From positions 7,959,695 through 8,023,694 of the forward strand of contig OU862903.1 in assembly GCA_917880725.1 (NCBI GenBank): a stretch of DNA of 64,000 nt, written 5' to 3'. Of this stretch, positions 32,880 to 44,837 are shown piece by piece. Below the pieces are notes generated by a model, which saw nothing but the letters and a program-made list of their open reading frames with translations, was not told where the DNA came from and did no database searches. A program made the translations under genes and the position numbers. Numbering within the stretch: the stretch's first letter is position 1; every line of letters starts with the position of its first letter. This DNA is from Selenia dentaria. Lineage: Eukaryota; Arthropoda; Insecta; Lepidoptera; Geometridae.

Positions 32880-33479
32880 GTTCAAAGATCAGTCGACAAA
32901 TGAGACGAGCGAGACAGACAGACGCCGCGCCGGGGGACGGCGAGGGAGATCGGAAAGCTGTCGACTGCTCTAGCGCAGTCAACGGCTCGAGCAGTCGGTG
33001 TATGCCTCGCGACCGCTCGCGCGCGGTTGACGGCACGATGGAATTTCGTCATGCAGTTGACGGCTTGAAGCGGTCGCGACTGCTCGAGCAGTCGTGTGTA
33101 CGGCAGCGAATGAATGACTATAGTTCACCGCGCGGTCGCGGCTTTAAGCAGTCGTTCTCAACTTCTTGAAGCCGTCCGTGTACGGCCGCCCTTATTGACG
33201 TCATACCACGTATATACGTAAGTCTTTAGATATAGTCTGATTAATCTATGGTATATATTTGAAATTGGCACAATACGCAAGCCGCGTCATGGCCATTCTT
33301 AAAAGAAAAAAAAAACCAATGGTATAAACCGCCATTGAATAATGTTCTAGCGCAATTTTTAAAAGTTAAAATATATAAACTTCTAACGTTTTTTTATAAA
33401 TTAATAATAATAATAATCATAATAGAGCCTTTTATTCCGAATTTTTACATCTTACCTTGACTTATAAACTACTTTGCTA

Positions 33480-34757
33480 CTATATGTCTCTTTGTTCGGT
33501 GTGCCTTACTGCATAGGCCTCCTCCAACATCTTCCACTGTTGTCTATCTGCTGCAACTCTTAGCCAAAGTGGACCTAGAGTCATTTTCAGCTCATCCTCC
33601 CATCTTCTCACTTTGCGGCCTCTGCTCCTATGTCCATCTCTTGGATACCAGAATGTCATCTGTTTACTCCATTTTTCTAGTTTACAGCGAAGCATATTAT
33701 GTCCTGTCCATCTCCATTTCAATTGGTCGATACGTAGCAGGATGTCTGTTAGTTTTGTTTTCCGCCTGATATCTATATTCCTAAACTTGTCTTTTAGCCT
33801 TAGTCCTAGTATGCTTCTTTCCATAGCTCTCTGGCATTTTGCAAGTTTGTCTCTGTGACTTTCCGTCAAGGCCCAGGTTTCACAGCCGTAAGTGATGCAG
33901 GGAAGAATACAGGTATCGAAAGTCTTTTTCTTGATGTTAATGCTAAGTTCTTTACTTTTCATAATTTCTTTCAGAGCCCAGAATTTCTTCCAGCCAGTGG
34001 CAATTCTTTTATCAATTTCTTTGGACATTTGGTCACTTGTTGAGACAATCTGGCCTAGATACACATACTCCTTTGCATATGCTAGTTTTTCTCCGTTAAT
34101 AATTATGTCTGTAGCCACTGAATTTGTCATCATTTTAGTCTTATTCGGGTTCATTTCCAAACCCACTTCTCGACTTCTATCCGCTAGGGTCTCTATCATG
34201 GATTCCAGTACTCTTGGGTTCTCTTCCAATATAACCAGGTCATCAGCAAATCTAAGATGATTCAGTCGTGATCCATTTATATTTAGTCCTAGGTGATCCC
34301 ATTCTAGTTTGCTAAACATTTGTTCTAGCACTACTGAAAATAGCTTTGGTGATAGTGGGTCACCTTGTCTGACTCCCCTGTTCACTGGAAAAGTGTCCCC
34401 TACGGATTCCATCTTGATGCTAGCTTTACTTTTGTTGTAGATGTCTCTGATGATGTTTATATAAATATTTTCAATTCCCTGCTCTCCAAGACTTTGCCAT
34501 ACGAGTTCCTGTTTTAAACTGTCGAAGGCTTTGGAGTAATCTATGAAAGCTAGATAGATAGGTTTGTTGTACTCATTATATTTTTGTATTAGCAGTTTGA
34601 CTGTATGTATGTGATCGATAGTACTGAAGTTTTTCCTGAACCCTGCCTGCTCAGCTGGTTGGTTTTCATCGAGCCTGTTTGATATTCTATTCAGAGTATT
34701 TTTTTGCAAAAACCTTGTATATATTTGAAATGAGAGATATAGGTCTGTAATTTCCAA
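33480..34757 (-). pseudogene. LINE reverse transcriptase palm to C-terminus
   Basis: Long intact frame with AFIDYSKAFDSLKQELVW, GVRQGDPLSPKLFSVVLEQM and LRFADDLVILEE (catalytic FADD), then the RTE C-terminal block YGCETWALTESHRDKLAKCQ RAMERS, WRWTGHNMLRC and RRWEDELK. Ends at TAG 33480. The preceding fingers segment is in another frame (34687-34893). Confidence 0.88.
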
Positions 34758-35720
34758 TATCGTCCTTTGGACCTTTCTTATGTAAAAGTATAATGTATGA
34801 TTCGGCCCATTGCCTAGGTATGTTACCGGTAAAAAGTATCTCGTTGAAGATCTTTGTCAGTATCGGACTTAATTCATTTACTGTTCCTCGCATGAGCTCA
34901 TTTACAATTCTGTCCGGGCCTGGAGATTTCTGTCTTTTGGCTGTTTATAGCGTTTTTTACTTCCCACTGTATTATATCTGGTACATCGCCGATATCTTCT
35001 GTCATACTTTCCAGTCTAGGTTTTTCATTGGGCGCTGCTTGGCTTGGGCTATGCTTGGGTGTCTTGAGTATAACAAGCGGTAGTAGTCTGTTGCTATTCT
35101 CAGGATTGTACTACGTGTAGTAGTTGACCGATCTTTATCTCTTAAATTTGGAATCCATTCTTTCCCCTTTTCGCGAAGTTCTTTAAGAGCTTTCCGTGTG
35201 CTTCCAGTGTTGATGATATGGTTTTCTAGAGTTTTGATTCTTTTTCCTATCTTTCCTCATATGTTCCCGGATTCGTTTGCTTAGGGTCGAGATCTCTTTA
35301 ATGTTTTGTGCCCTATTCCTTCTTGATGTTAAATGTTTTCTCTCTTCAATTAGTTTTAGTGTTTCATGACTTAAGTAAGATTCTTTGCTTTTGATTGTTA
35401 ATGATCCTAACTGTTCCTTGAGCTTACTTTCTACTCTAACATATTTTTCATTCAGACTCTTGCTGGAGGTGACAACTTCCATTAGATCATCGATGTTTGG
35501 AACATTCTTGTTGTTAAACCTTTGTAGGATTTTTTTTGGCTTAGGTTTCTTTGTGCCACATTCAGATAGACAGCAACGTACCATGCGATGGTTAGTATTG
35601 AAGTTTAGGTTTTGTAGAATGCTTGTATCGCTGAACCAATTTGCTTTATTAGTCAGGATGTAGTTTATTTCATTTCTAACCTTCCCACCTGGAGATATCC
35701 AAGTTCATTGTATTTTGCAA
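34687..35720 (-). pseudogene. LINE endonuclease end, linker and RT fingers
   Basis: In shifted frames: 35590-35715 NEINYILTNKANWFSDTSIL; 35183-35584 a Lys/Arg-rich linker (HLTSRRNRAQNIKEISTL...); about 34900 SPGPDRIVNELM; 34687-34893 LLHKKGPKDDIGNYRPISLI. The shift into the long RT frame falls at the T-run near 34696-34704. Confidence 0.8.
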
Positions 35721-35814
35721 CCAATACTTTTCCATAATTTTGAGGGCGTGATTTTAGTAGTTTTGTCTAGTAGGTAATCTTATCATATTTTTAATGAGAA
35801 TCTGTGACAAAGTT

Positions 35815-36100
35815 TGAAGCACCGGTTTGAGGCATTCGTTGTCGCCTGCGGTTTTTTTTTTTCGTTTTCTTGGCCAAAATTAGAATACGAGACCACTCAC
35901 TTTGCGAATGCGGTCTTGATGAAGGTACACCGGACCACATTTTCTTTAGTTGTTCGAGATTACGGTATTCTTTGTACGACAAGTTACCATCATTCATATC
36001 TCGCCCTGCTAATCTGAGTTCTCTTCTATCACTCGTTTTTACCAAACACCTATATATTTTAGGTATGTTTATCATAATTAATAAAATTAAATTGTAGTTT
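35815..36100 (+). pseudogene. LINE C-terminal CCHC segment
   Basis: RDHSLCECGLDEGTPDHIFF and SCSRLR form the C-x-C-G-x-H-x-C motif found at the C-terminus of Jockey/I-like LINE ORF2, followed by a short hydrophobic end and stop at 36097. Only the 3' end remains. It abuts the RTE fragment in opposite orientation. Confidence 0.7.
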
Positions 36101-36420
36101 ATCATAATTATTTGTAGGAAACTAACATTTTTGTGTAGTCATATTTATTATATTCAATACATAGTATACTTCATTGTAGTTCAATACATAGTATTTATTT
36201 TGTGCCGTCCTGTATTGTCCTATAAAAGTTGCTTCAGATAAAGTATCCTCAGACGCAAAATTGTTAAATGGTTCAAAAACTACCGATCATCTCGCTACTT
36301 ACCGATCATTCTCCATCGTTTGTTGTCCTGCCTATCCGCGCGAACTGTTATTGGCAAAATTGTGGTTACGCCGCACAAGCCATACAAGCAAGAAGAAGAA
36401 GAAGAGGCATTGGTGTATAT
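36101..36420 (+). mobile_element. LINE/SINE 3' region with GAA tail
   Basis: Contains GCCGCACAAGCCATACAAGC followed by AAGAAGAAGAAGAAGAGG, the same tail as the insertion at 8330-8445. Could be the 3'UTR of the preceding LINE or a separate SINE. Confidence 0.55.
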
Positions 36421-36721
36421 GCCATTTATTATATGTCACTGTCACACGTCATGTCAAAAAGAAATGTCAGTATTTGGCAGCCCTATGGCTAGGTTACGCA
36501 TTGCGTACTATTGGTTTCTTTGCGTACCTAATTGTGTATTCTTCTGTCGGTTTCTGTATTTTGCAGAACATACCATTGTTTTATTATTTTATAAAGTATT
36601 TATTAATTGTTTTAGTTTCATAGGTGGGCGCATAGCTGCGATTTTAACGATATTTAATAGATCTTATATGTAGTTCTTCTCTGATGTATGGGCCTGCATG
36701 ATAAGAGTTAAATGTCATTAA

Positions 36722-36859
36722 CGGCCGTATTCAATAATATATCTATCTACAGTTTTCCTTACTACCGATAGAAATTTGACATAACGTCTACACACATAGT
36801 GTCAAATATCTATCTCTAGTAAGGTAAACCGAAGATAGATAGGTTATTGAAAACGACCG
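36722..36859. mobile_element. 138-bp Harbinger-like MITE
   Basis: Ends CGGCCGTATTCAATAA and, inverted, CGGTCGTTTTCAATAA, flanked by TAA on both sides. The two halves are largely inverted copies of each other (CTATCTACAG.../...AGATAGATAG). A relative is at 61771-61912. Confidence 0.88.
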
Positions 36860-39800
36860 TAAGTCACAGGAACAACTTGTGATCGACGAATCCCATTTAT
36901 TTTTAAGGGTTTATTTTATGATAAAAATAAAAATTGTCAAGCTGCATCTAGTCAGAAAGGAGTATACAAACGACTTAGGTATATTACACACGTAGGTAAG
37001 TAATTAATAAATATATTAGATATAGTCTCTGTTTATGACTTCATTCGCGTCAGTTTTTTTCTGTTCGTTTACACTTGATAGGCTAGTGTTTGACCACTAT
37101 CTCACTTGATGATCAGTGGTAATGCGGTGGTAGGTGGTATCACTATAGCGACTGGCTTGGAAGCCAGTCTCTATTCTAGGTCTAGACATGATAGCTACCG
37201 GAGCATACTTTTAGGTGTTTAACGACAGATTTTCAAATTTGAGGGTGGTAACTAGCAAGGCGGACTTCAGTAGTGCCTAACCACCATGCTGTGGAAATAA
37301 TCACGATTACTTTCGCCGAAAGCCAAGCCCGAGGTAGGGATCAACTGGTCGTCTAATCGACGGCCGACTCATGTTACCCTGGGCTGTCATCGCTTTTAAA
37401 TTATACAGTATGGGGATTATTGGGGATACTTCAGGAACTAACCCTTAAAATCAAGATTAGTGCATAACCTAGCCTTCACCCAAAATGTTTCTGTTATTAT
37501 ATTAAGTACATAGTATATTTTATATATAATTAATTACCCAACGAGCCTACTCTTAACATAATGCGAACCTAACATAATTAGACTCCTTTAGTCATAGCTC
37601 GAAGTTCTGATATAACGTACACATGCTTGTCTCTACAATTTACTATAAAGTCGACGTTAATTTAAATTTCGATGGCGCATAGTTATTTTCTTTTTAACAT
37701 CTTCAATCAATGTATGCTTAATTGCATTATTAAAAAATATTTTTTATCATCCCTGGTGGTTGAATATTAGGAAAATTAGATTTAGGCACATGGTGCGTGA
37801 GTCAAGCCGATTTTATTACTACTAGTGCTTACTCAGGTCTAGAATTATGCGTAACGTTAATAAATATTGTTAACAAATTTTTTATAAGTTCTCATGTAAG
37901 TGACAAGCGTCTTATAAATTAAAGATTCTTTGAACTGAACGTTTAGCGCTGGCAAGCGTAACGAATAGCGAAAGACGTCTGGCAGCACTGGGATTTGGCA
38001 GAATCGGCAATCGCGAAGTAGGACAAATTAATTCGGAATTCGGAAGCATTCTTCTAAATAGTCTAATTTCTATTAGATTACCTAAAAACTGAACTACGGA
38101 ATTAGTTAGAGCAAAAAACAGTGCGAGTAAAACGTGTAACGTTTCTGTGTTTCTTTACGTGCTAATTGTTACCGATATTGTGGTTATTATTGTTTTGCGG
38201 CAGTACAATCAGTTTTTTCTAGCGGACGATTACTTAGTTTTGCGCACTGCTGTACGTTATTTACTCGGCGGTTGCAGACTTTTACACTTATTTTTTCTAT
38301 TCATACGAGCTGTGAAGTAAAGAGATGCTTGTGAAGTTTAAATAATATGTTGGTATTGCTGTTTACATGAGCGACGAGAACCCTGAATGTGAGTACCTTC
38401 TTCCAAATTTATTGAAGAGGATTCTAATAAGACCAACGAATTGACAATTATCAGCATTATTACATGCAGCATGTTTATTATTAACAATATGCCACATAAG
38501 GAAGTATGTGTAGTAAATCAATGTTACCTCTACCTTCAAAACATAGTAGTCCTATTCTAAGGTTTAACCAGTTGAATAGTGCTATAAAAACCTAAGCCAA
38601 TTATTATAGTTCTAATATATACATTGCACTGTGTAGTAACAGATTTTGTTTGGATGAAAAGTGTTATTTTCAGATTGGTAAACTTGTACCATCTGGGTGG
38701 TGTTGGTGGTAATTGAATTATGAAGTCAATATTTAGGTCACTGGGCATGAAATATTTTCACAACCACATGTTAACATACCATTCTTCCAACCAGTACTTA
38801 CTTTAGTAAATATTTACACAGAAATTGTGATACCTTAGGCTTTATATTCTTTCTTTATGTGACTTCTGACTCATCAATGCTTCTCTTATCCTTGTTCCCT
38901 CACTGCTGAGGATTAATACTACATATAAACTGTCTCCATTGGGTGTGGTAATAGGCTGTGTGGACTGCACAGTATATGCTACACACACCACCTTCTTAAT
39001 CTTTAATTAATTAAATGTTAGACATAAGTAGTTTGAAGTAAGCGCGCCGACCAGTTAATCGAGACCCTAGTTTTATATGAGACCGTGTAGCATAGAGCGG
39101 ATATGAGACGAATCAAGAAAACAATTTTATAGTTGGGAGCTCCGGGCTCTATTCTATCTTTATACATACCAAATTTCATCGCAATCTGTGCGATCGTTTT
39201 TAAGCTATGCGTGAGCATACAGACAGACATTTTTTTCAAAAACGTCATATTCTTGTTCTGTAGGTAATTTTAAGTTTTCTGACCCAAATATTTTTATTTT
39301 TCTTTTCTTCCAAGTACATACTGTTTGGCCTCTACTCCTTTATCTTTTTTTTACTCTATTTCTTTAGTATAGATCTATGGAACCGTTTTGTAGGTGTATC
39401 CAAAGCAGTATTAACCGCTATAATAATTTAAAAGATAAGTGAATTATCTTTTTGATGATATTTCTATCAATGTGATTCATTTAAACACCGGTTATTTGTT
39501 TCTGTGATATCCGGATTGTTTTTAGTGACGTTTCTTTATGACTAAAAGTTTAATCTTGTTATTAATATTTTTATCTATGTGATTCATTTAACACAAGCGC
39601 TCGCGGAGCACCCTCATAGGTCTTCTCATAATTTCCTTATTTTATTTGGCAATACCAAATTAGAGAAAAAACAGGATTACTGGAGGTCTGCTCCAGAACG
39701 CATGAAGCATCATCAGCATTATCGACGGTTGTTCATACAACATCTGAAACTACACGGGAGCAGTTGTGCCAGCGACCCAAGGCCATCCGGTATGTGAAGC

Positions 39801-40079
39801 TAGAGTTAGGGTGGCTTGAGTAAATGCTGGCAGGGGGGAATGCACAAAACATCCCAAGCGGGTCTCATCGCCCCCAAAACAAATAAGAATTGGCAATACT
39901 AAACAATACAGTTCACACGGTAATGTAGAATTTCTTACTCGCAGGTGCCACGAGTTCTTCAATATACAGTAGAAAAAATAATAATAACAAAATTTCAGTT
40001 CTTAGATTATGGCTTCTGCGACTAGATGTCACAGTTCTGCGTGCTAGTTTCATAAACTATCAAGAGAATTAGCAGCTTT
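36860..40079. other. Long AT-rich region without recognised genes
   Basis: I see no exon or transposon gene. Decayed dispersed repeats occur at about 37095-37390 (GATAGGCTAGTGTTTGACCA) and 39040-39245 (AAATTTCATCGCAATCTGTG then CAGACAGACA). Confidence 0.45.
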
Positions 40080-40335
40080 TCTACCGACTTCCAAAAAAAG
40101 GAGGAGGTACTCAATTCGACTGTATGTTGTTTTTTATGTTTGTACCTCATAACTGACGATAGGGTGAACTGATTCCCAAAATTCTTTTTTTGTTTGCCGT
40201 GTAAAGCACTAGCTTTCAAACAAAATGATGATTTTGAGAATCGGTTCACCCTATCGAAAGTTATGAAGTAACAAACATAAAAAAACAGTAGAAACGAATT
40301 GAGTACCTCCTCCTTTTTGGAAGTCAGTAGAAAAT
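40080..40335. mobile_element. ACCGACTTC-family element, palindromic copy
   Basis: Begins CTACCGACTTCCAAAAAAAG and ends CTTTTTGGAAGTCAGTAG. The halves are inverted copies meeting near 40205, i.e. a foldback version of the family at 4832-5030. Confidence 0.8.
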
Positions 40336-40634
40336 ATGACCGGGTGTTAATATCCATAGGGAGAGTCGCGCTGAGACATATCATGATGATTTACCTAAAA
40401 CAAATAAAAGAAGGCCAACATAAATTGATGGAATTCAAAACTTTTTGTATTTTGTTCTGCAAACAATAAAAGAAGCAAGTGTGGCTTTTGACATGGTTTA
40501 TTTTAAATCTCTTTATTATTTCACAATGTTGAGTTCTTATTCTGATTGGGGTCCCTAAGTTCTGTCCGATGTCCTACTTGGGGTATACTATCGAGTGTAA
40601 ATAACTCCTCTTAATCTCCATGAAATGCCCAGTT

Positions 40635-40957
40635 TTTTTTTTATTTTTTTTTATTCTAATTTAATTTGGGGACTTTGAGTCACACATTGACTATGTCAGT
40701 CCCATGAACCATTACATTCATATATACTATCAACAGATATCAATTGTCAATGGACAGCTTGTAGATGCCCTGATAGAGCAACCTAGCTGCATCAGATGTT
40801 GGCTCAGCTAGGATGCTCTGGAGTAGACCCACATCAAGCTGTACAAGATTCAGTGATGTGAATATATTCAGTCTCAAGTCAGCACTTCGGCTACACTACA
40901 TTACAAGATGATAAATATCTTCGAATACTCCACATAAGTCACAATTGGGGCTCTCTG
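40635..40957 (-). mobile_element. LINE 3' end with 13-bp target duplication
   Basis: Minus strand reads SPNCDLCGVFEDIYHL then RSADLRLNIFTSLNLVQLDV and LAEPTSDAARLLYQGIYKLS, the C-terminal CCHC region of a LINE ORF2, followed by 3'UTR and a poly-A run (T-rich at 40635-40655). Flanked by GAAATGCCCAGTT at 40622-40634 and 40958-40970, a target-primed insertion signature. One stop codon interrupts the frame. Related in sequence to the LINE at 60200. Confidence 0.88.
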
Positions 40958-41461
40958 GAAATGCCCAGTTGTAACCATTTCAATCCATCTTTAAGCATCG
41001 AAACAATGATGATAATATAAATAAAACTTTTCGAAATATACACTGAAAATGCTTTTTTTGCGTTTAGTATAGAAATAAATAAAGTTTAATTAATATATAT
41101 GTAAACTAATTTAGAAATATATGGGTTTATTTATTTAATTTACTCCTTAGTTTGATAGTTATTTATTAAGGCGCGTCCCATAGCAAATGCTGCGCAGCAC
41201 CTGATGTTTAGAAGCTAGATAACTTTCTAGATTTAGATTTAGAGCGCGGAAGTATGTTATTGTTGTTCACTATTTGGAGCTAACTTACAGACTGACTCAC
41301 ATAATGCATCAAATCATCCATTACAATTATAATTATAAATTAAAAATGCTTAGCTAGTGTCTGGGATGCCACCCACAAACAAGTACAAGCAACCTGGAAT
41401 GCTACTCAGCGCTTTAGCCCTATCGCTGCATAGAGAAGGGAATATAGAGTATAAGTATAAG

Positions 41462-41523
41462 TAGAGCGTTTTTAGCGTTATTTTCGCTAAAAACGCTCAC
41501 AAGGTGTCTATTCGAACGCACTA
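41462..41523 (+). mobile_element. GCGTTCG-family end fragment
   Basis: GAGCGTTTTTAGCGTTATTT folds on CGCTAAAAACGCTC, then CTATTCGAACGCACTAA. It is the right end of the 5517-5881 family. Confidence 0.7.
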
Positions 41524-42299
41524 AAGGTAGACCTATGTGACGTCATGGATTACGTCATCAAGGACGCCAATTTGACGCCGATTTCAACAACCACGCTGCA
41601 AACTGAAATCACCGCGAGCAGTCAAAAGTGACAGTTCGTGGATGTGCGCGTGATGCGCTAGCTATCTCCTGTCTGTGTGTGTGCGTGTATTCCATGCCGT
41701 AAGCAACGTGAGCGTGATTTCAACCCATTCCGAATAGCTGATATATCTTACTAGTAGTGTTCAAAGTTGCTATATGGCAATCACTTGCTTAATGCTTTAT
41801 GCTTTATATTTTAAGCATGCTATTATAAATGCTTTATTAAAGCATGCTTTTTATATTGCGTACGAAGCTTAAGCACTTGTTTGTTACGGGCGGGCGCGAA
41901 TAAAGCAAGCGCGGTGCGGTGACTGTTCTGTTATGTTACTGACACTGACTGACAGCATGCTTTGCTGTATTATAATAAGAATACGTCGCGTTTATGAATT
42001 TATTACGATAACGCGGAACAGTATAAACCCAATAAACTTTCCTTCATACTTTACTTTCCAGGCTTAGGACTGTCTATAATTGATTGAGTCTTATGAAGTT
42101 TTTTTTTTGTATTTTAAAGCAAAATGTATATTAAAAACCCATATTTAGTCCTATCACTGTTTATTTACACTAAAAAGCAAGAAGCAAAATAGCATATATG
42201 TATTGATAACGTGAGCCGCCCGAGATCGCAACTTAGCACGCGGTGCGTAAAACAATAACGCACGCGACCGATAGCAATCGCTAGCATGCGACGACTGGC

Positions 42300-44837
42300 C
42301 AGTGTTGCCATATCTTAAACCTCGAAATCTGAATCGCTAAGTCTGAAAATCTGTATTATATCTGTATACGACGAAAAAGCTAAAATCTGTATAAAATCTG
42401 TATTAATTAAACTTTTTATAAAGTAGTAGACAAGTGAAAAACATATTTATTGTTGATACATACTTTTATTCATTTTATTAATCATATTTTTACTAACATT
42501 TAGCTTGAAACATGGCTCGTTTTTTAATAATTGTTTGGTCAAGAGTAATCCTTCCATAGTGTCTGTACCTAAATGGTTGCGAGTTTTCGTTTTTATCAAA
42601 TTAATTGATGAAAATATTCTTTCTACTGTTGCACTGGAGTGGGGTAGGCATAATAAGGCTGAAACTATCTCTTTGAGAGTCGTATAATGTAATTTCCATC
42701 ACAGTCTTGTGCGCGAAATACTTCTTGCCAAAAAACTTCAGGATCTTCTTCCTTAGTAGCAAGTATAGTATCGTTCATTTTCAAATGTCGCCACTCGTTA
42801 TCTAATGTTTGTAAATGTACTTGTTGAATTACATTAGGAAAACTACGTGCAATGTGACTCAATGATTGTATACTGCGACGTTTAATGATAGTCGGATTAA
42901 GGAATTCCAGGCTTCTTGTAATCGGACTTCCGAAATCGAAACGTGTCTTTATTTGCTTGGCTCCTTCTATAAAGAATTCAAGACATCGTAATTTGAAAAG
43001 TTTTATGTCATTAGGACTCAAATTGGAAGAAGATAAAGATGAGGCAACATTAACGCCCAAATAAATTTCTTCGATTGGTTTATAGTGTCGAGGGTTGTCA
43101 TGTTGTACGTTCTGGAGTTCAGTTCTCATCAGATATGCACTGTCCAAGTAGCAGTCCAAAAAGGTTTTATAAGTATTGCTCAAGTTTTCATGTAACTTGT
43201 GTATTTGCGGCTTTTCTGACTGCATTATTTTATTCAGTTTGGTAAAAAAATCCAATGCGAATTCCAGAAATTGCAAATATATTTTGTTGTATGGATTATT
43301 GAGCATTTGTAAAATTGATTCCGCTGAATTCAATCGATCACTGAAAGCTGCCTCAGTAAAATATAATTTTAATGCTTCGTATTGCTCTAAAACACGCATT
43401 ACAGCAGCACGCAGTGAGAGCCATCTAGTTTGGCACGGGTGCAACATTTTGTGTGGCTTTAACGAAAGAAACTCTTGAAATTGTTTCATAACACCCGTGC
43501 GTTTTGGACTCGTACTAATATAGTTAAAAACATCTCTCACCAGGCCTTCAGGTTCACGCGGGAGCTTTGTGCAGGCATACGACGCACATAGCGCAAACGA
43601 ATGGCAAATGCATTTCAAAACATAGAGATTGGGTATATCTATTAGTAATCTACTTGCCACCGAATTGTGCTGACCCATCATTGCATTTGCTCCGTCTGCG
43701 GCAAAACCAACCATATTATTTTTGTAGGGAATGCCATTATCGTTGAATAACTTCACAAGATGTTCATAAAGTTTTTCACCGGTAGCATCTTGCACGGGTA
43801 CCAAACCAAGAAGCGCATCTCTTATTTCCCCGTTCTTGTAATATCTTACGACGACAGCTAAAAGTTTCACACATCCTCTATCTGTACTTTCATCTATTAA
43901 AAGGGAGAATTTGCTGGTTTTTAGATCAGCTACCAGTTGTTCTTTTTCTGAAGCGCCTGTTACAGATTTTATTATAGCTGTGGTTTTTGTTCGACTACAA
44001 GAAATTTCCTTTGCTATTGTGGAATCTTTGCATACAGCTTTTACCAACTGGGGGAGGTGTTCCATAACATTCATGGAGAGGTTGTGCTCAGCAACAAAAG
44101 ACGCCAATAGGATTTCACCTCTTTTAACATCGTCAGTAATATTGGATTTCATAAAAAAATCGGTGACTGGTTTTTGTGTTGCACTTGTACCAGGAACTGA
44201 TGCTTGGTGTTTGGTAGTTTTCATGTGGCGCGCAAGATCGTTTTTGCCACCTCCTCCGATAGCAAGGTCGGTTAAACAATATTTACAGTATGCGTAATCT
44301 TCACCCTTTTGACTCCTTTTTAACCATGGCGAGAAATAACTTTCTTCCAACCAACTTTGATTAAAACTTTGCGAGTTCCGTTTCTTTTTAGCTAACATTA
44401 TAGTGGATTTACGAGATATGAAAATCTAGACAAGATGTCTGGATAATGAATGATATAAATTATGAGTGATGATAACCTAACAAAACTAAATAGACGAACA
44501 TACAATAGGTATTCTTCCGCGCAATCCATCTTCCGAAATTGGTCGAGTAATATTCTAATACACGTTTCGGTAAATCCCCGGTCAACAACACTCGGCTATC
44601 ATTGGGTTGCCATAGCAAAAGTAATTTTAGCATCCAGTTTAAGGGACAAATAAAAATTTAGGACCAAAATGTATTAAAGTTTGAACCATTTACTTATATT
44701 GTTTTTTGTATTCACAATTTCACACATGAAAATTTGAATTTAAAAAATCTGTATAAACTTAAAGTGAAATCTGGCATCTGTATCAGGAGCCAAAAATCTG
44801 TACCAATACAGATAAATCTGTATATATGGCAACACTG
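42300..44837 (-). mobile_element. hAT transposon (inner of nest), complete ends
   Basis: 2538 bp with terminal inverted repeats CAGTGTTGCCATAT and perfect 8-bp duplications CGACTGGC at 42292-42299 and 44838-44845. Subterminal AATCTGTAT repeats occur at both ends. Carries one nearly intact transposase gene. Confidence 0.97.
42447..44398 (-). pseudogene. hAT transposase, single C-terminal frameshift
   Basis: ATG at 44398 opens 577 residues without a stop. A BED-like finger (Cys38, Cys41, His58, His64) comes first; the catalytic RNase-H-like region has LLIDESTDRG (first Asp) and VGFAADGANAMMGQ (second Asp), then HPCQTRWLSLRAAVMRVL. The frame stops at 42665, but the dimerisation segment continues in another frame (LLCLPHSSATVERIFSSINL) to TAA at 42447. 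One indel near 42665-42690 separates them. Close in architecture to the DUF4371/ZMYM6-like hAT proteins. This is the most recently active element in the window. Confidence 0.92.

Larger units (their letters stand above)
30472..33191 (+). mobile_element. PIF/Harbinger DNA transposon, complete ends
   Basis: 2720 bp with inverted ends GGGCGGCCGTACATGG and GGGCGGCCGTACACGG and a 3-bp TTA duplication (30469-30471 and 33192-33194), the PIF/Harbinger hallmark. Subterminal regions carry repeated GCTCGAGCAGT/GCTCGAGCGGT motifs at both sides, likely transposase or accessory-protein binding sites. Encodes a transposase (+) and a MADF protein (-) interleaved with each other. Confidence 0.95.
33405..35765 (-). 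mobile_element. RTE-type LINE, 5'-truncated
   Basis: Minus strand order: end of endonuclease (KVRNEINYILT...NTNHRMVRC near 35590-35710), linker, reverse transcriptase, C-terminal region, and an (ATT)n tail near 33405-33420, which is usual for RTE-like LINEs. The 5' part of the endonuclease is missing. Several single-base shifts in homopolymers, so inactive. Confidence 0.85.

Noticed and set aside
33569..34260. Plus-strand hydrophobic frames over the LINE
   Set aside because: Antisense of the RT frame, which has the catalytic FADD motif.
43176..44297. Plus-strand frames over the hAT transposase
   Set aside because: Antisense shadows of a clear 577-residue transposase frame.
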